Source: Comamonadaceae bacterium 2FH (GTDB lineage Bacteria > Pseudomonadota > Gammaproteobacteria > Burkholderiales > Burkholderiaceae_C). Taken from it: a DNA stretch of 64,000 nt. Shown piece by piece: positions 1 through 8,541 of this stretch (position 1 is the first letter of the stretch; each line of letters opens with the position of its first letter). The notes under the pieces are model-generated. The model saw only the letters and a program-made list of their open reading frames with translations, was not told the DNA's origin and did no database searches. The position numbers were made by a program, and so were the translations under genes. The stretch spans positions 1-64,000 of the forward strand of contig SCMQ01000012.1 of assembly GCA_005503335.1 (NCBI GenBank), read 5' to 3'.

Positions 1-119
1 CCCACACCCTCACGAATGTGCACGCATGACTCGGGGCCGCCGTAGCTGGCTAAGCCTTCAACGTATGACTCTTTCATTCACAACACTTTGCCGGTTTTGA
101 CCGGCGCACGGAGACCCGC

Positions 120-1079
120 ATGACAACTTGGTTCCACCGCTGTCTCGCCACCGGCTTGCTGGCAGGGCTGACCGCCCTGGCGCAGGCCCAGGACAAGCCG
201 CCGCTGAAGATTCTGGTCGGCTTCCCGCCGGGCGGCTCGGCCGACACGCTGGCCCGCCTGGTGGCCGACGGCCTGCGCAACGACTTCAGCCCGGTGACGG
301 TGGAGAACCGCCCCGGCGCGGGCGGGCGCATCGCGCTCACGCAGACGCGCCTCTCGAAGCCCGACGGGCAGACCGTGATCGTCCTGCCCAGCGGGCCCAT
401 GGTGCTGTTTCCGCACGCCTACAAGAAGCTGGACTACGATCCGGCCCGGGACTTCACGCCGATCTCGCAGATCGCCCGATTCCAGTTCGGCGTGGTCGCC
501 GGCCCCGGCAGCCAGGCCCGGACCATCCAGGAGATGGTGACCCAGGCCAAGGCCAAACCGGGCGAAACCAGCTACGGCACGCCCGGCCTGGGTACGCTAC
601 CGCACTTCATGGGCGTGCTCATGGAACAAAGCGCCGGCATCCAGCTCAACCACGTGCCTTTTCAGGGCGGCGGCCCGGCTAACACGGCGCTGCTGGGCGG
701 GCACATCGGCTACAAGTTCGACGTGGTGTCGGAAACCGCCGAACTGCACCGCGCGGGCAAGGTGCGCATCCTGGCCGTCACGGGCCCCCGGCGCGACACC
801 CAGGTGCCCGAGGTGCCCACGCTCAGGGAGGCCGGCATTCCCATGGAGGCCACCGCCTGGTTCGCCGTGTACGGCCCGGCCGGTCTGGCGCCCGACACCC
901 TGGCCCGGATCGAAAAGGCCATGGCCGTCGCGGTACGCAAACCCGAGATGCAGGAACGCCTGCTCAAGCTTGGCTACGAGCCTATCGGGTCCACCTCGGC
1001 CGAACTGGCCGCCGCGCAACGCGCCGACCTCGCGCGCTGGGAAAAGCCGATCAAGGCCACCGGCGTGCAACTCGACTGA
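120..1079 (+). CDS. Bug-family (TctC-like) periplasmic substrate-binding protein
   Basis: This 319-residue protein has an N-terminal signal peptide (hydrophobic stretch about residues 8-20, likely cleaved near AQAQ). The mature protein begins with the family signature around LKILVGFPPGGSADTLAR and continues with the usual VENRPGAGG motif. Bug proteins are extracytoplasmic binding proteins, abundant in Burkholderiales, that bind small carboxylated or amide compounds. The ligand cannot be read from sequence. The start has a GGAG eight bases or so upstream. It is followed 36 bases later by a second Bug gene and then a sulfatase, so the three are probably one transcript. No TctAB membrane partners are present in the window, as is common for orphan Bug proteins. 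Confidence 0.9.
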   Translation: MTTWFHRCLATGLLAGLTALAQAQDKPPLKILVGFPPGGSADTLARLVADGLRNDFSPVTVENRPGAGGRIALTQTRLSKPDGQTVIVLPSGPMVLFPHAYKKLDYDPARDFTPISQIARFQFGVVAGPGSQARTIQEMVTQAKAKPGETSYGTPGLGTLPHFMGVLMEQSAGIQLNHVPFQGGGPANTALLGGHIGYKFDVVSETAELHRAGKVRILAVTGPRRDTQVPEVPTLREAGIPMEATAWFAVYGPAGLAPDTLARIEKAMAVAVRKPEMQERLLKLGYEPIGSTSAELAAAQRADLARWEKPIKATGVQLD

Positions 1080-1115
1080 TCCCCCGTTTTCCTTCCTGCA
1101 ACTGGAATGCCTACC

Positions 1116-2096
1116 ATGAATGCCCCACTTCCCCGCCGTGTGGCGCTGCTGGCGCTCGCCACCATCGCGCTGACCCTGGCCGCTGCGCCGGCCGACGCCC
1201 AGGACAGCTACCCAACCAAGGCCGTCAAGTTCGTCAACAACTTCCCACCCGGCGGCCCCTCGGACATCCTGGCCCGCTCGGTCGCCGACTGGCTACAGGC
1301 CAGCCTCAAGCAGCCCTTCGTGGTCGAGAACAAGCCCGGCGCCAGCGGCAACATCGGCGCCGACCTGGTGGCCAAGAGCCCGGCCGACGGCTATACGGTG
1401 CTGTTCGGCATAGACACGACCTTCACCGTCAACCCGCACATCTACAAGGGCATGCCCTTCAAACCGGCGGACCTCAAGCCGGTGATGGTGATGGCCTCGT
1501 CGGGCCTGCTGGTCGGCGTCCACCCCTCGACCGGCTTCAAGACCCTGTCCGAGCTGGTCGCGGCGGGCAAGTCCAAGGGCCTGAACTTCAGCTCGGCCGG
1601 CAGCGGCAGCCCCGGCCACCTCGCGGCCGAGGTCTTCACCGAGGCCACCGGCATGAAGATCAGCCACATCCCCTACAAGGGCAACACCCCGGCCGTGACG
1701 GCCGTGCTGGCCGGCGAAGTGGACGGCGGCGTGCTGGCCACGCCGGGCATGCTGCCCCATGTCAAGGCCGGCAAGATCACGGCCCTGGCCGTGACCAGCC
1801 GTCAGCGCTCCAGGCTCGCGCCCGAGATACCCACCGTGGCCGAGGCCGGCCTCAAGGGGCTGGAGCAGGAGGTGGTCTACATCGCCATGGTGCCGGCCGC
1901 CACGCCGGAGGCCGTGGTGCAGACCCTGCAGCGCGGCTTCGCCGAGGCGCTGACCCGCCCCGACGTGCAGGCCCGCCTGGTCAACCTGGACCTGCACTAC
2001 GAGGGCCTGACCGGCGCCGCCGCGAGCAAGCGCCTGGCCGAGCTGTCCGAGCGCTACAGCCGGGTGATCCGCAGCACCGGCATGAAGGTCGAGTGA
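1116..2096 (+). CDS. Bug-family (TctC-like) periplasmic substrate-binding protein
   Basis: A second Bug binding protein of 326 residues, with a signal peptide (MNAPLPRR, then a hydrophobic core ending near ADAQD) and the conserved FPPGGPSDILARSVADWL and VENKPGASGN motifs. An in-frame ATG at 1107 is possible, but 1116 gives the better-spaced GGA ribosome site and a typical signal peptide. Its stop codon overlaps the ATG of the following sulfatase (TGATG), which implies translational coupling and a shared pathway. Two consecutive paralogues (120-1079 and this one) could bind related ligands or reflect a tandem duplication, although they have diverged clearly. Substrate unknown. Confidence 0.9.
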   Translation: MNAPLPRRVALLALATIALTLAAAPADAQDSYPTKAVKFVNNFPPGGPSDILARSVADWLQASLKQPFVVENKPGASGNIGADLVAKSPADGYTVLFGIDTTFTVNPHIYKGMPFKPADLKPVMVMASSGLLVGVHPSTGFKTLSELVAAGKSKGLNFSSAGSGSPGHLAAEVFTEATGMKISHIPYKGNTPAVTAVLAGEVDGGVLATPGMLPHVKAGKITALAVTSRQRSRLAPEIPTVAEAGLKGLEQEVVYIAMVPAATPEAVVQTLQRGFAEALTRPDVQARLVNLDLHYEGLTGAAASKRLAELSERYSRVIRSTGMKVE

Positions 2097-3412
2097 TGAA
2101 ACGCCCCAACATCGTCTTCATCGTCGCCGACGACCTCGGCTACGCCGACCTCGGCTGCTACGGCGGCCGCGAGGCCGCGTTCGGCCCGGTGTCGCCGGTG
2201 CTCGACCGCCTGGCGGCGGGCGGCCTGAAATTCACCGAGGGCTACGCGAACTCGCCGGTCTGCTCGCCCACGCGCTTCGCGCTGATGACGGCACGCTGGC
2301 AGTACCATCTGCGCGGCGCGGCCGACGAGCCGATCAGCAGCAAGAGCCGCGGCAGCCAGGTGCTGGGCCTGCCGCCCGAGCACCCCACCCTGCCCTCGCT
2401 GCTCCAGGCCAGCGGCTACCGCACGGCGCTGATCGGCAAATGGCACCTGGGCTACCCGCCGGCCTTCGGCCCGCTGCGCTCGGGCTACGAGGAGTTCTTC
2501 GGCCCCATGGCCGGCGGCGTGGACTACTTCAGCCACTGCGACTCGCGCGGCGTGCACGACCTCTGGTTCGGCGAGGAGGCGCGCAGCGAGGAGGGCTACC
2601 TGACCGACCTGCTGTCGCGCCGCGCCGTCGACTACGTGCAGCGCATGGCGCAGCAGGACGCGCCCTTCTTCCTGAGCCTGCACTACACGGCACCGCACTG
2701 GCCCTGGGAGACCCGCGAGGACCGCGCCGTCGCCGGCGAGGTCAAGGACAACCTCTTCCACCTGCACGGCGGCAACATCCACACCTACCGCCGCATGATC
2801 CACCACATGGACGAGGGCATAGGCTGGCTGGTCGAGGCACTGCGCGCCCAGGGCCAGCTGGACAACACGCTGATCGTCTTCACCAGCGACAACGGCGGCG
2901 AGCGCTTCTCCGACAACTGGCCGCTGGTCGGCGGCAAGATGGACCTGACCGAGGGCGGCATACGCGTGCCCTGGATCGCGCACTGGCCGGCCATGATCGC
3001 GCCCGGCGGCGTGAGCCGCCAGCACTGCATGACCATGGACTGGTCGGCCACGATGCTGGACCTGGCCGGCGCGAAGCCCGATGCGGCCTACCCGCTGGAC
3101 GGGGTCTCGCTGGCGCCGGTGCTGCGCGACGCAGGCCACCGCTTCGCGCGCCCGCTCCACTGGCGCATGAACCACCGCGGCCAGCGCGCGCTGCGCGACG
3201 GCGACTGGAAATACCTGCGCGTGGACGGCAACGACTACCTGTTCAACATCCCTGCCGACGCGCGCGAGCGCGCCAACCTGGGCGGCCGCCAGCCCGAGCG
3301 CCTGGCCGCGCTGCGCGCGGCCTGGGAGGCCTGGAACGCGACCATGCCGGCGATCCCCGAGGACGCGACGATCAGCCTGGGCTATTCGTACAAGGACATG
3401 CCGCAGCGATGA
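2096..3412 (+). CDS. C-type sulfatase (arylsulfatase family)
   Basis: A 438-residue alkaline-phosphatase-superfamily sulfatase. The N-terminus PNIVFIVADDLGYADLGCYG carries the metal-binding DD pair. Residues 56-60 are CSPTR, the C-x-P-x-R motif in which Cys56 would be converted to formylglycine. GKWHLG (nt about 2437) and TSDNGG (nt about 2882) supply the other conserved metal/substrate residues. No signal peptide is evident, so the enzyme may be cytoplasmic. It would hydrolyse a sulfate ester; the substrate cannot be told. It is translationally coupled to the Bug gene upstream and lies 42 bases before a SulP permease. No formylglycine-generating enzyme or anaerobic maturase is visible in this window, so maturation must be supplied elsewhere. 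Confidence 0.88.
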   Translation: MKRPNIVFIVADDLGYADLGCYGGREAAFGPVSPVLDRLAAGGLKFTEGYANSPVCSPTRFALMTARWQYHLRGAADEPISSKSRGSQVLGLPPEHPTLPSLLQASGYRTALIGKWHLGYPPAFGPLRSGYEEFFGPMAGGVDYFSHCDSRGVHDLWFGEEARSEEGYLTDLLSRRAVDYVQRMAQQDAPFFLSLHYTAPHWPWETREDRAVAGEVKDNLFHLHGGNIHTYRRMIHHMDEGIGWLVEALRAQGQLDNTLIVFTSDNGGERFSDNWPLVGGKMDLTEGGIRVPWIAHWPAMIAPGGVSRQHCMTMDWSATMLDLAGAKPDAAYPLDGVSLAPVLRDAGHRFARPLHWRMNHRGQRALRDGDWKYLRVDGNDYLFNIPADARERANLGGRQPERLAALRAAWEAWNATMPAIPEDATISLGYSYKDMPQR

Positions 3413-3454
3413 GGCCTTGACGGTCGACCCCTGAGCGCCGGGTAGGATCACGGC

Positions 3455-5140
3455 ATGTCCAGACTGCACCGCCTGTTTCCCTTCCTGAACTGGCCCCGCC
3501 CCGACGCCGCGCTGCTGCGCGGCGAGGCGCTGGCCGGCCTGACCGTGGGCCTGATGGTCATCCCGCAAAGCGTGGCCTATGCCGCGCTGGCCGGCATGCC
3601 GCTGATCACCGGCATCTACGCCTCCATCCTGCCGGCCCTGGTGGCGGCCCTGTTCAGCGCCTCGGCCCGGCTCTCGGTGGGGCCCACGGCGCTGAGCTGC
3701 CTGATCATCGGCGCCTCGCTGGCCGGACTGGCCGAGCCGGGCAGCGCGCGCTGGGTCGAGCTCGCGGTCTGGCTGGCCCTGCTGTCGGGCCTGCTGCAGG
3801 TGCTGCTGGGCTTCATGCGCTTCGGCTGGCTGCTCAACCTGGTGAGCGCGCCGGTGCTGATGGCCTTCACCCAGGCCGCGGCCGTGCTCATCATCGGCTC
3901 CCAGCTGCCGGCCCTGCTGGGCCTGCCGGCCGGCGCGCTGTGGCGCGGAGAGCTCGCGTCCCTGCATGGGCCCTCGCTGGCCTTCGGCCTGGGCAGCCTG
4001 GCCCTCCTGATGCTGGTGCGGCGCTGGCGCCCGGCTTTTCCCAGCGTGCTGCTGATCGTGCTCGCGACGGCCGGCGTGAGCGTCTGGACCGGCTTCGAGG
4101 CCGGCGGCGGCGCGGTCGTGGGCGCGCTGCCCGAGGGCCTGCCCGCGCCCTACCTGCCCTCTTGGCCGGGCTGGGCCACGCTGGGCCAGCTGCTGCTGCC
4201 CACCCTGGTGATCACGCTGGTGAGCTTCCTCGAGACCGCCTCCAGCGCCAAGGTGGACAACGAGCGCGAAGGCAAGCGCTGGAACCAGGACCAGGACCTG
4301 ATCGGCCAGGGCCTGGGCAAGCTCGCGGCCGCGTTCAGCGGCGCCTTCCCCACCAGCTCCTCGTTCTCGCGCTCGGCGCTCAACCTGTACGCGGGCGCGC
4401 GCACCGCCTGGGCCACCCTGGCCTCGGTGGCCGTGGTGCTGCTGGCCCTGCTCTGGTTCACGCCGCTGCTGCGCCATGTGCCGCAGGCGGTGCTGGCCGC
4501 CATCGTGCTGGCTGCCGTGCTGGGCCTGATTCGCCCGCGCGAGTTCTCACGCCTGTGGCGCATCTCGCGCCCCGAGGCCGTCACGGCCGGCGCGACCTTC
4601 ACGATCACGCTGGCGGCCGCGCCACAGCTGTACTGGGGCGTGCTGGCCGGCGTGCTGATGGCGCTGAGCCATTTCCTCTACCAGCGCCTGCACCCGCGCA
4701 TCATCGAGGTGGGCCTGCACCCCGACGGCAGCCTGCGCGACCGCCACCTGTGGCGGCTGCCGCCGCTGGCGCCGCACCTGTACGCGCTGCGCATGGACGC
4801 GGCGCTGGACTTCGCCGCCGCCAGCGGCTTCGAGCGCGCCATCACCGAGCAGATGGCCGCACACCACAAACTGCGTCATGTCTGCCTGTTCGCGCAGCCG
4901 ATCAACCGCATCGACGCCACCGGCGTGGAAACCTTTGCCAAGCTGCGCACCCAGCTGCAGCGGCAGGGCGTGACCCTGCACATCAGCGGGCTCAAGCTGC
5001 CGGTGGAAAAGGCGCTGCGCCGCGCCGGCGAGCTGGTCGAGGGCGAGCGCCTGAGGATGTACCGCACCGACGCCGACGCATTGGCGGCGCTGGCGCAGCT
5101 GGAGGAGCTGCCGGCCGACATCGCGGCAGCCGCGATCTGA
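3455..5140 (+). CDS. SulP-family anion (sulfate) permease with STAS domain
   Basis: This 561-residue inner-membrane transporter has many hydrophobic helices over residues 20-415 and the SulP signature region (VIPQSVAYAALAGMPL, about residues 33-48). The FPTSSSFSRSALN segment is also characteristic. A C-terminal STAS domain (about residues 440-555) contains IDATG at about residue 485. SulP proteins move sulfate, bicarbonate or dicarboxylates, and sequence alone does not decide which. It starts 42 bases after a sulfatase, so it could export or import the sulfate released there. That link is inference from neighbourhood. Confidence 0.88.
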   Translation: MSRLHRLFPFLNWPRPDAALLRGEALAGLTVGLMVIPQSVAYAALAGMPLITGIYASILPALVAALFSASARLSVGPTALSCLIIGASLAGLAEPGSARWVELAVWLALLSGLLQVLLGFMRFGWLLNLVSAPVLMAFTQAAAVLIIGSQLPALLGLPAGALWRGELASLHGPSLAFGLGSLALLMLVRRWRPAFPSVLLIVLATAGVSVWTGFEAGGGAVVGALPEGLPAPYLPSWPGWATLGQLLLPTLVITLVSFLETASSAKVDNEREGKRWNQDQDLIGQGLGKLAAAFSGAFPTSSSFSRSALNLYAGARTAWATLASVAVVLLALLWFTPLLRHVPQAVLAAIVLAAVLGLIRPREFSRLWRISRPEAVTAGATFTITLAAAPQLYWGVLAGVLMALSHFLYQRLHPRIIEVGLHPDGSLRDRHLWRLPPLAPHLYALRMDAALDFAAASGFERAITEQMAAHHKLRHVCLFAQPINRIDATGVETFAKLRTQLQRQGVTLHISGLKLPVEKALRRAGELVEGERLRMYRTDADALAALAQLEELPADIAAAAI

Positions 5141-5158
5141 CCCCCGCAACTTGGTCGC

Positions 5159-5980
5159 TCAGGCCGTGAGGATCCAGCCCTCCAGCGGGTCGAAGTCCGG
5201 CAGGCCGTAGCGCGCATCGCCCGCTGCGTGGCGCTGCTGCGCCCAGGCCGCCTGCACCAGGCACAGCACGGCGTCCAGGCGGTCGCCGCTGGCGTCGTCG
5301 ACCAGGGCGTCGCGCTGGGCGTGGCTGAGCTTGAGGCGCAGGCCGAGGCGGGTGCGGCCCTGCTCGAGCGCGGTGATCAGGTCCTTGCGCGCGATCAGGC
5401 GCTCGGGCGTCTGGCGGGCCCGCTCGTCGCTCTTGTAGCTGCGGCGGCCCAGGACCTCGCGCGCCAGCAGGCCCGGATAGGCCTCCAGCGCCACGCGCGC
5501 CGGATCGCCCGCCTGCAGGCCCGGCAGCTGGGCGCCGGCCGCGAGCAGCAGGGGCAAGCCCGCATGCAGCATGAAGGCCACCGGCGGATTGACCCATTTC
5601 ATGCTGGTGCTGCAGCCGGCCGGCCCGTCGGTGGCGCGGTGGGCGAACTTGCCGCCCGCCGGCCGTGCGGCGCAGAAGGCGGCGAAAGCCGCGCGGATCT
5701 GCTCGCGGCTCAGGGCGGCGTAATGAAGCTGGCAGGCCCGCCATTCGAGCGGCCAGCCCAGGGCCTGGACCAGCTCGCGTGGCAGGCCGAACGGCAGGTC
5801 GAAGCCGCCCACCCAGGACTCGCGCGGCGCGCCCAGCCAGTCGGCCAGGGCGGCCAGGGACTCCAGGGTTTCGAGGCGCTCGAGCAGCACGCGGCCGGCG
5901 GCCAGCCGACCGAGCGCGAGCACGATGGGCTTGCGGCGCGAGGGACTGCTGGAGAAATCGCAGCCGAGCAGCAGGGCCAT
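5159..5980 (-). CDS. DUF429 family protein (predicted RNase H-like nuclease)
   Basis: A 273-residue protein of the DUF429 family. It opens with GCDFSSSP, has GFDLPFG at about residues 59-65 and ends with a SGDRLDAVLCLVQA helix. These acidic positions are the ones that suggest an RNase H-like fold and metal-dependent nuclease activity in the family; no activity is established. It is convergent with the SulP gene (18-base gap) and lies 35 bases downstream of the BLUF gene on the same strand. Biological role unknown. Confidence 0.75.
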   Translation of the reverse strand: MALLLGCDFSSSPSRRKPIVLALGRLAAGRVLLERLETLESLAALADWLGAPRESWVGGFDLPFGLPRELVQALGWPLEWRACQLHYAALSREQIRAAFAAFCAARPAGGKFAHRATDGPAGCSTSMKWVNPPVAFMLHAGLPLLLAAGAQLPGLQAGDPARVALEAYPGLLAREVLGRRSYKSDERARQTPERLIARKDLITALEQGRTRLGLRLKLSHAQRDALVDDASGDRLDAVLCLVQAAWAQQRHAAGDARYGLPDFDPLEGWILTA

Positions 5981-6015
5981 GGACGCGCCTTCGACCGGCC
6001 CCCTCGCCTGCCGAC

Positions 6016-6438
6016 TCAGGCGCGCCCGATGATGGAGGCGGTAGCCATCAACTCCTCGAGCAGGGCCAGCGAAACCTGGCCCGAGACGCTGTAGGGGTCG
6101 AGCTCGGCGCGCTCGGAGTACTTGAGCAGGATATTGGTGTTGATCTTGGTCATGTTGACCTGGCCCATGGTCCAGCCGCCGAAGCGCCGCTCGGAGATCT
6201 CCTCGTAGTGCAGCAGCACCACGTCCTTGTGGCGGGCGTCGCGCTGGATATGGCCGTACAGCTCGCTGATCGCCATGCGCCCGCCCTCGATGGCCTGCAG
6301 GAAGATGCCGCCGCCGTAGCAGAGGATGCCGGTGATGCCGCAGGTGGGGTTGAAGTGGCGCGACTGGTCCAGGATCTCCTCGATCACCTCGGGCCGGGGA
6401 TCGACGGCGCGGCTGGCGTAGAGCAGGCGTACCAACAT
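6016..6438 (-). CDS. BLUF-domain blue-light sensor protein
   Basis: A 140-residue stand-alone BLUF protein. BLUF domains bind FAD and sense blue light. The residues expected around the flavin are present: Tyr7 (LLYASRA), Asn30, Gln48 (FLQAIEG), and Trp89/Met91 (GGWTMGQ). There is no attached output domain, only about 45 extra residues after the core, so it presumably signals through a partner protein. Its ATG begins two bases after the folE stop codon and its ribosome site (GGAGGT) lies inside the end of folE, so the two genes are translationally coupled. Whether light and pterin synthesis are linked is unknown. Confidence 0.88.
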   Translation of the reverse strand: MLVRLLYASRAVDPRPEVIEEILDQSRHFNPTCGITGILCYGGGIFLQAIEGGRMAISELYGHIQRDARHKDVVLLHYEEISERRFGGWTMGQVNMTKINTNILLKYSERAELDPYSVSGQVSLALLEELMATASIIGRA

Positions 6439-6440
6439 GT

Positions 6441-7178
6441 TCAGGACCTCCGGGGGATGAGCGACAGGAACTCGCGGCGCAGGTTGGCGTCCTTGAGGAA
6501 CACGCCGCGCATCACCGAGTTGATCATCTTGCTGTCCATGTCCTTGACGCCGCGCCAGGCCATGCAGTAATGGCTGGCCTCCATGACGATGGCCAGGCCG
6601 TCGGGCTGGGTCTTGTCCTGGATCAGGTCGGCCAGCTGGATCACGGCCTCCTCCTGGATCTGGGGGCGGCCCATGACCCACTCGGCCAGGCGCGCGTACT
6701 TGGACAGGCCGATCACGTTGGTGTGCTCGTTGGGCATGACGCCGATCCAGATCTTGCCGATCACCGGGCAGAAATGGTGGCTGCAGGCGCTGCGCACCGT
6801 GATCGGGCCGACGATCATCAGCTCGTTCAGGTGCTCGGCGTTGGGGAACTCGGTCAGGCCGGGCACCTTGACATAGCGCCCCTTGAACACCTCGTTCAAG
6901 TACATCTTGGCGACCCGGCGCGCGGTGTCGCTGGTATTGTGGTCGCGCTCGGTGTCGATGACCAGGCTGTCGAGCACGCCCTGCATCTTCTGCGACACCT
7001 CGTCCAGCAGCCGCTCCAGCTCGCCGGGCTGGATGAATTCGGCGATGTTGTCGTTGGCGTGGTAGCGCTTGCGGGCCGCCTGGACGCGCTCGCGGATCTT
7101 CACGGAGACCGGCGTCCCTTCGTCGACCGGGCGTGCGGCATCGGCAGCAGTCATGGCTTGGGGGGCTTTCATTAACAT
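6441..7178 (-). CDS. folE: GTP cyclohydrolase I
   Basis: GTP cyclohydrolase I, type IA, converts GTP to 7,8-dihydroneopterin triphosphate, the first step of folate and pterin synthesis. The zinc and catalytic motifs are visible: SACSHHFCPV with its Cys and His pair, and MEASHYCMAWRGV with the second zinc cysteine. At 245 residues it has a longer N-terminus than the minimal enzyme. Three in-frame ATGs (7178, 7172, 7154) are possible starts and none has a strong ribosome site, so the first is kept only provisionally. The next enzyme of the pathway, a NudB-type hydrolase, is encoded at 9654-10124 on the same strand. A BLUF gene follows directly. Confidence 0.93.
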   Translation of the reverse strand: MLMKAPQAMTAADAARPVDEGTPVSVKIRERVQAARKRYHANDNIAEFIQPGELERLLDEVSQKMQGVLDSLVIDTERDHNTSDTARRVAKMYLNEVFKGRYVKVPGLTEFPNAEHLNELMIVGPITVRSACSHHFCPVIGKIWIGVMPNEHTNVIGLSKYARLAEWVMGRPQIQEEAVIQLADLIQDKTQPDGLAIVMEASHYCMAWRGVKDMDSKMINSVMRGVFLKDANLRREFLSLIPRRS

Positions 7179-7221
7179 CCGACGATGGTACCAGCACTGG
7201 CCCGCCGAGGCCTTCCACTCG

Positions 7222-7280
7222 AAAACGCCCTACCCCATTGCGTAGCAAGCTATCAAATCAGGAGCTTGGTAGGTCGACGG
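7222..7280. repeat. probable remnant of a Comamonadaceae-type dispersed repeat
   Basis: Between clsB and folE lies an untranslated patch containing CTATCAAATCAGGAGC next to a GTAGCAAGC segment. It is lower in GC than its surroundings and resembles, from memory, a dispersed repeat (tagctgctngcgc type) frequent between Comamonadaceae genes. Only one copy is in this window, so repetition cannot be shown here. The flanking GGCCccttccGGCC could form a small hairpin after clsB. Confidence 0.35.
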
Positions 7281-7294
7281 CCCCTTCCGGCCGC

Positions 7295-8530
7295 TCAGTA
7301 GCGCTTGCCCGTGATGAACAGCGCCAGCCGCATCAGGCCCAGCGCCATGCGCTCGAGCAGGCGCTGGTAGAGCGGCCGGTTGGCGTACTCGCTGGCCGCC
7401 ACCGGCCGGCTGTCGTGGCGTATGGCGTGCATCAGGCGCTCGCGCAGCACGGCGGCAAAGTGTGCGTCCTGCACCACGACGTTGGCCTCGCGCGCCAGCA
7501 GCATGCTCAGGGGGTCGATGTTGGACGAGCCCACCGTGGCCCAGGGACGCTCGCCTTGCGCATCGATCACGGCGACCTTGGCGTGCAGGAAGCTGGCCGT
7601 GTACTCGTGGATCTCGACCCCCGCCGCCATCAGGGCGCCATAGACCGGGCGGGTGGCGTGGAACTGCATGAAGTACTCGTAGCGCCCCTGCAGCAGCAGG
7701 CGCACCTTCACGCCGCGCCGGGCCGCGTGGATCAGCGCCTTGCGCAGCTTGCGCCCGGGCACGAAATAGGCGTTGGCGATGATGATTTCCTGGCGCGCGC
7801 CGGCGATCGCCCGACGGTAGGCCTTCTCGATCTGGCTGCGGTGCAGCAGGTTGTCGCGCAGCAGCAGGCCGGCTTTGGCCACCCAGAGGTGGCCGCGCCC
7901 AGGCGCGGGCTCGGGGCCGGTCCAGGGCAGGTGCAGGCCACCGGCGCGGAACGAGCTGAAGGCCTGCGGGAAATTGTGCTGGCGCACGTTGCGCACCGCC
8001 TGGATGCGCCACCACAGCTGGGCCGTGGTCTCCTGGGCCTGCTGCACCAGGGCCCCGCTGGCGCGCACCGCGAAATCGAGCCGCGGCCGCGCCAGCTGGC
8101 CATGGTTGGGGTCGTGGTAGTCGTCCAGGATGTTGATGCCGCCGCAGAACGCCAGCCGCCCGTCGACTACGCAGAGCTTGCGGTGCAGGCGCCGCCAGCG
8201 GCTGGGAATCAGCAGGCCCAGCGCGCCCAGCGGCGAGTAGACGCGCCACTGCACGCCCGCGGCGTCGAAGCGCCGCTGCCAGCTCGGCGGCAGCGCCCCC
8301 GTGCCCACGCCGTCGACCACCAGCCACACGGTGACGCCGCGCCGCGCGGCGCGCTCCAGCGCCTCGGCCACCTCGGCGCCGACGCCGGTGCAGTCGAAGA
8401 TGTAGGTCTCCAGCCTGACCTCCGAGCGCGCCTGGTCGATCGCCGCGATCAAGGCCGGGAAGTACTCCTCTCCGCCCTGCAGCAGCTGGATCTGGTGGCC
8501 GTCGCGCAGCAGGGCGCCAGGGTTGCGCAT
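7295..8530 (-). CDS. clsB: cardiolipin synthase B (phospholipase D superfamily)
   Basis: This 411-residue protein has two PLD active-site motifs: HRKLCVVDGRLAFCGG near residue 116 and HAKVAVIDAQ...TVGSSN near residue 314. Together they form the two-His active site that joins phosphatidyl groups to make cardiolipin. The absence of N-terminal transmembrane helices, and the location next to an endonuclease/exonuclease/phosphatase-family gene as in E. coli ybhP-clsB(ybhO), favour ClsB over ClsA. The start ATG lies 11 bases from the end of a MITE-like element, which leaves little room for a ribosome site (only a weak GCAAGG). Acts at the inner membrane. Confidence 0.88.
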   Translation of the reverse strand: MRNPGALLRDGHQIQLLQGGEEYFPALIAAIDQARSEVRLETYIFDCTGVGAEVAEALERAARRGVTVWLVVDGVGTGALPPSWQRRFDAAGVQWRVYSPLGALGLLIPSRWRRLHRKLCVVDGRLAFCGGINILDDYHDPNHGQLARPRLDFAVRASGALVQQAQETTAQLWWRIQAVRNVRQHNFPQAFSSFRAGGLHLPWTGPEPAPGRGHLWVAKAGLLLRDNLLHRSQIEKAYRRAIAGARQEIIIANAYFVPGRKLRKALIHAARRGVKVRLLLQGRYEYFMQFHATRPVYGALMAAGVEIHEYTASFLHAKVAVIDAQGERPWATVGSSNIDPLSMLLAREANVVVQDAHFAAVLRERLMHAIRHDSRPVAASEYANRPLYQRLLERMALGLMRLALFITGKRY

Positions 8531-8541
8531 GCCTTGCGGCC

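Noticed and set aside
1-119. Promoter of the first Bug gene
   Set aside because: No convincing -35/-10 pair could be fixed in this stretch, and the upstream context is cut by the window edge.
2054-4477. An 807-codon minus-strand frame across the sulfatase and SulP genes
   Set aside because: Shadow frame; composition is Gln/Arg/Ala/Gly-rich without domains.
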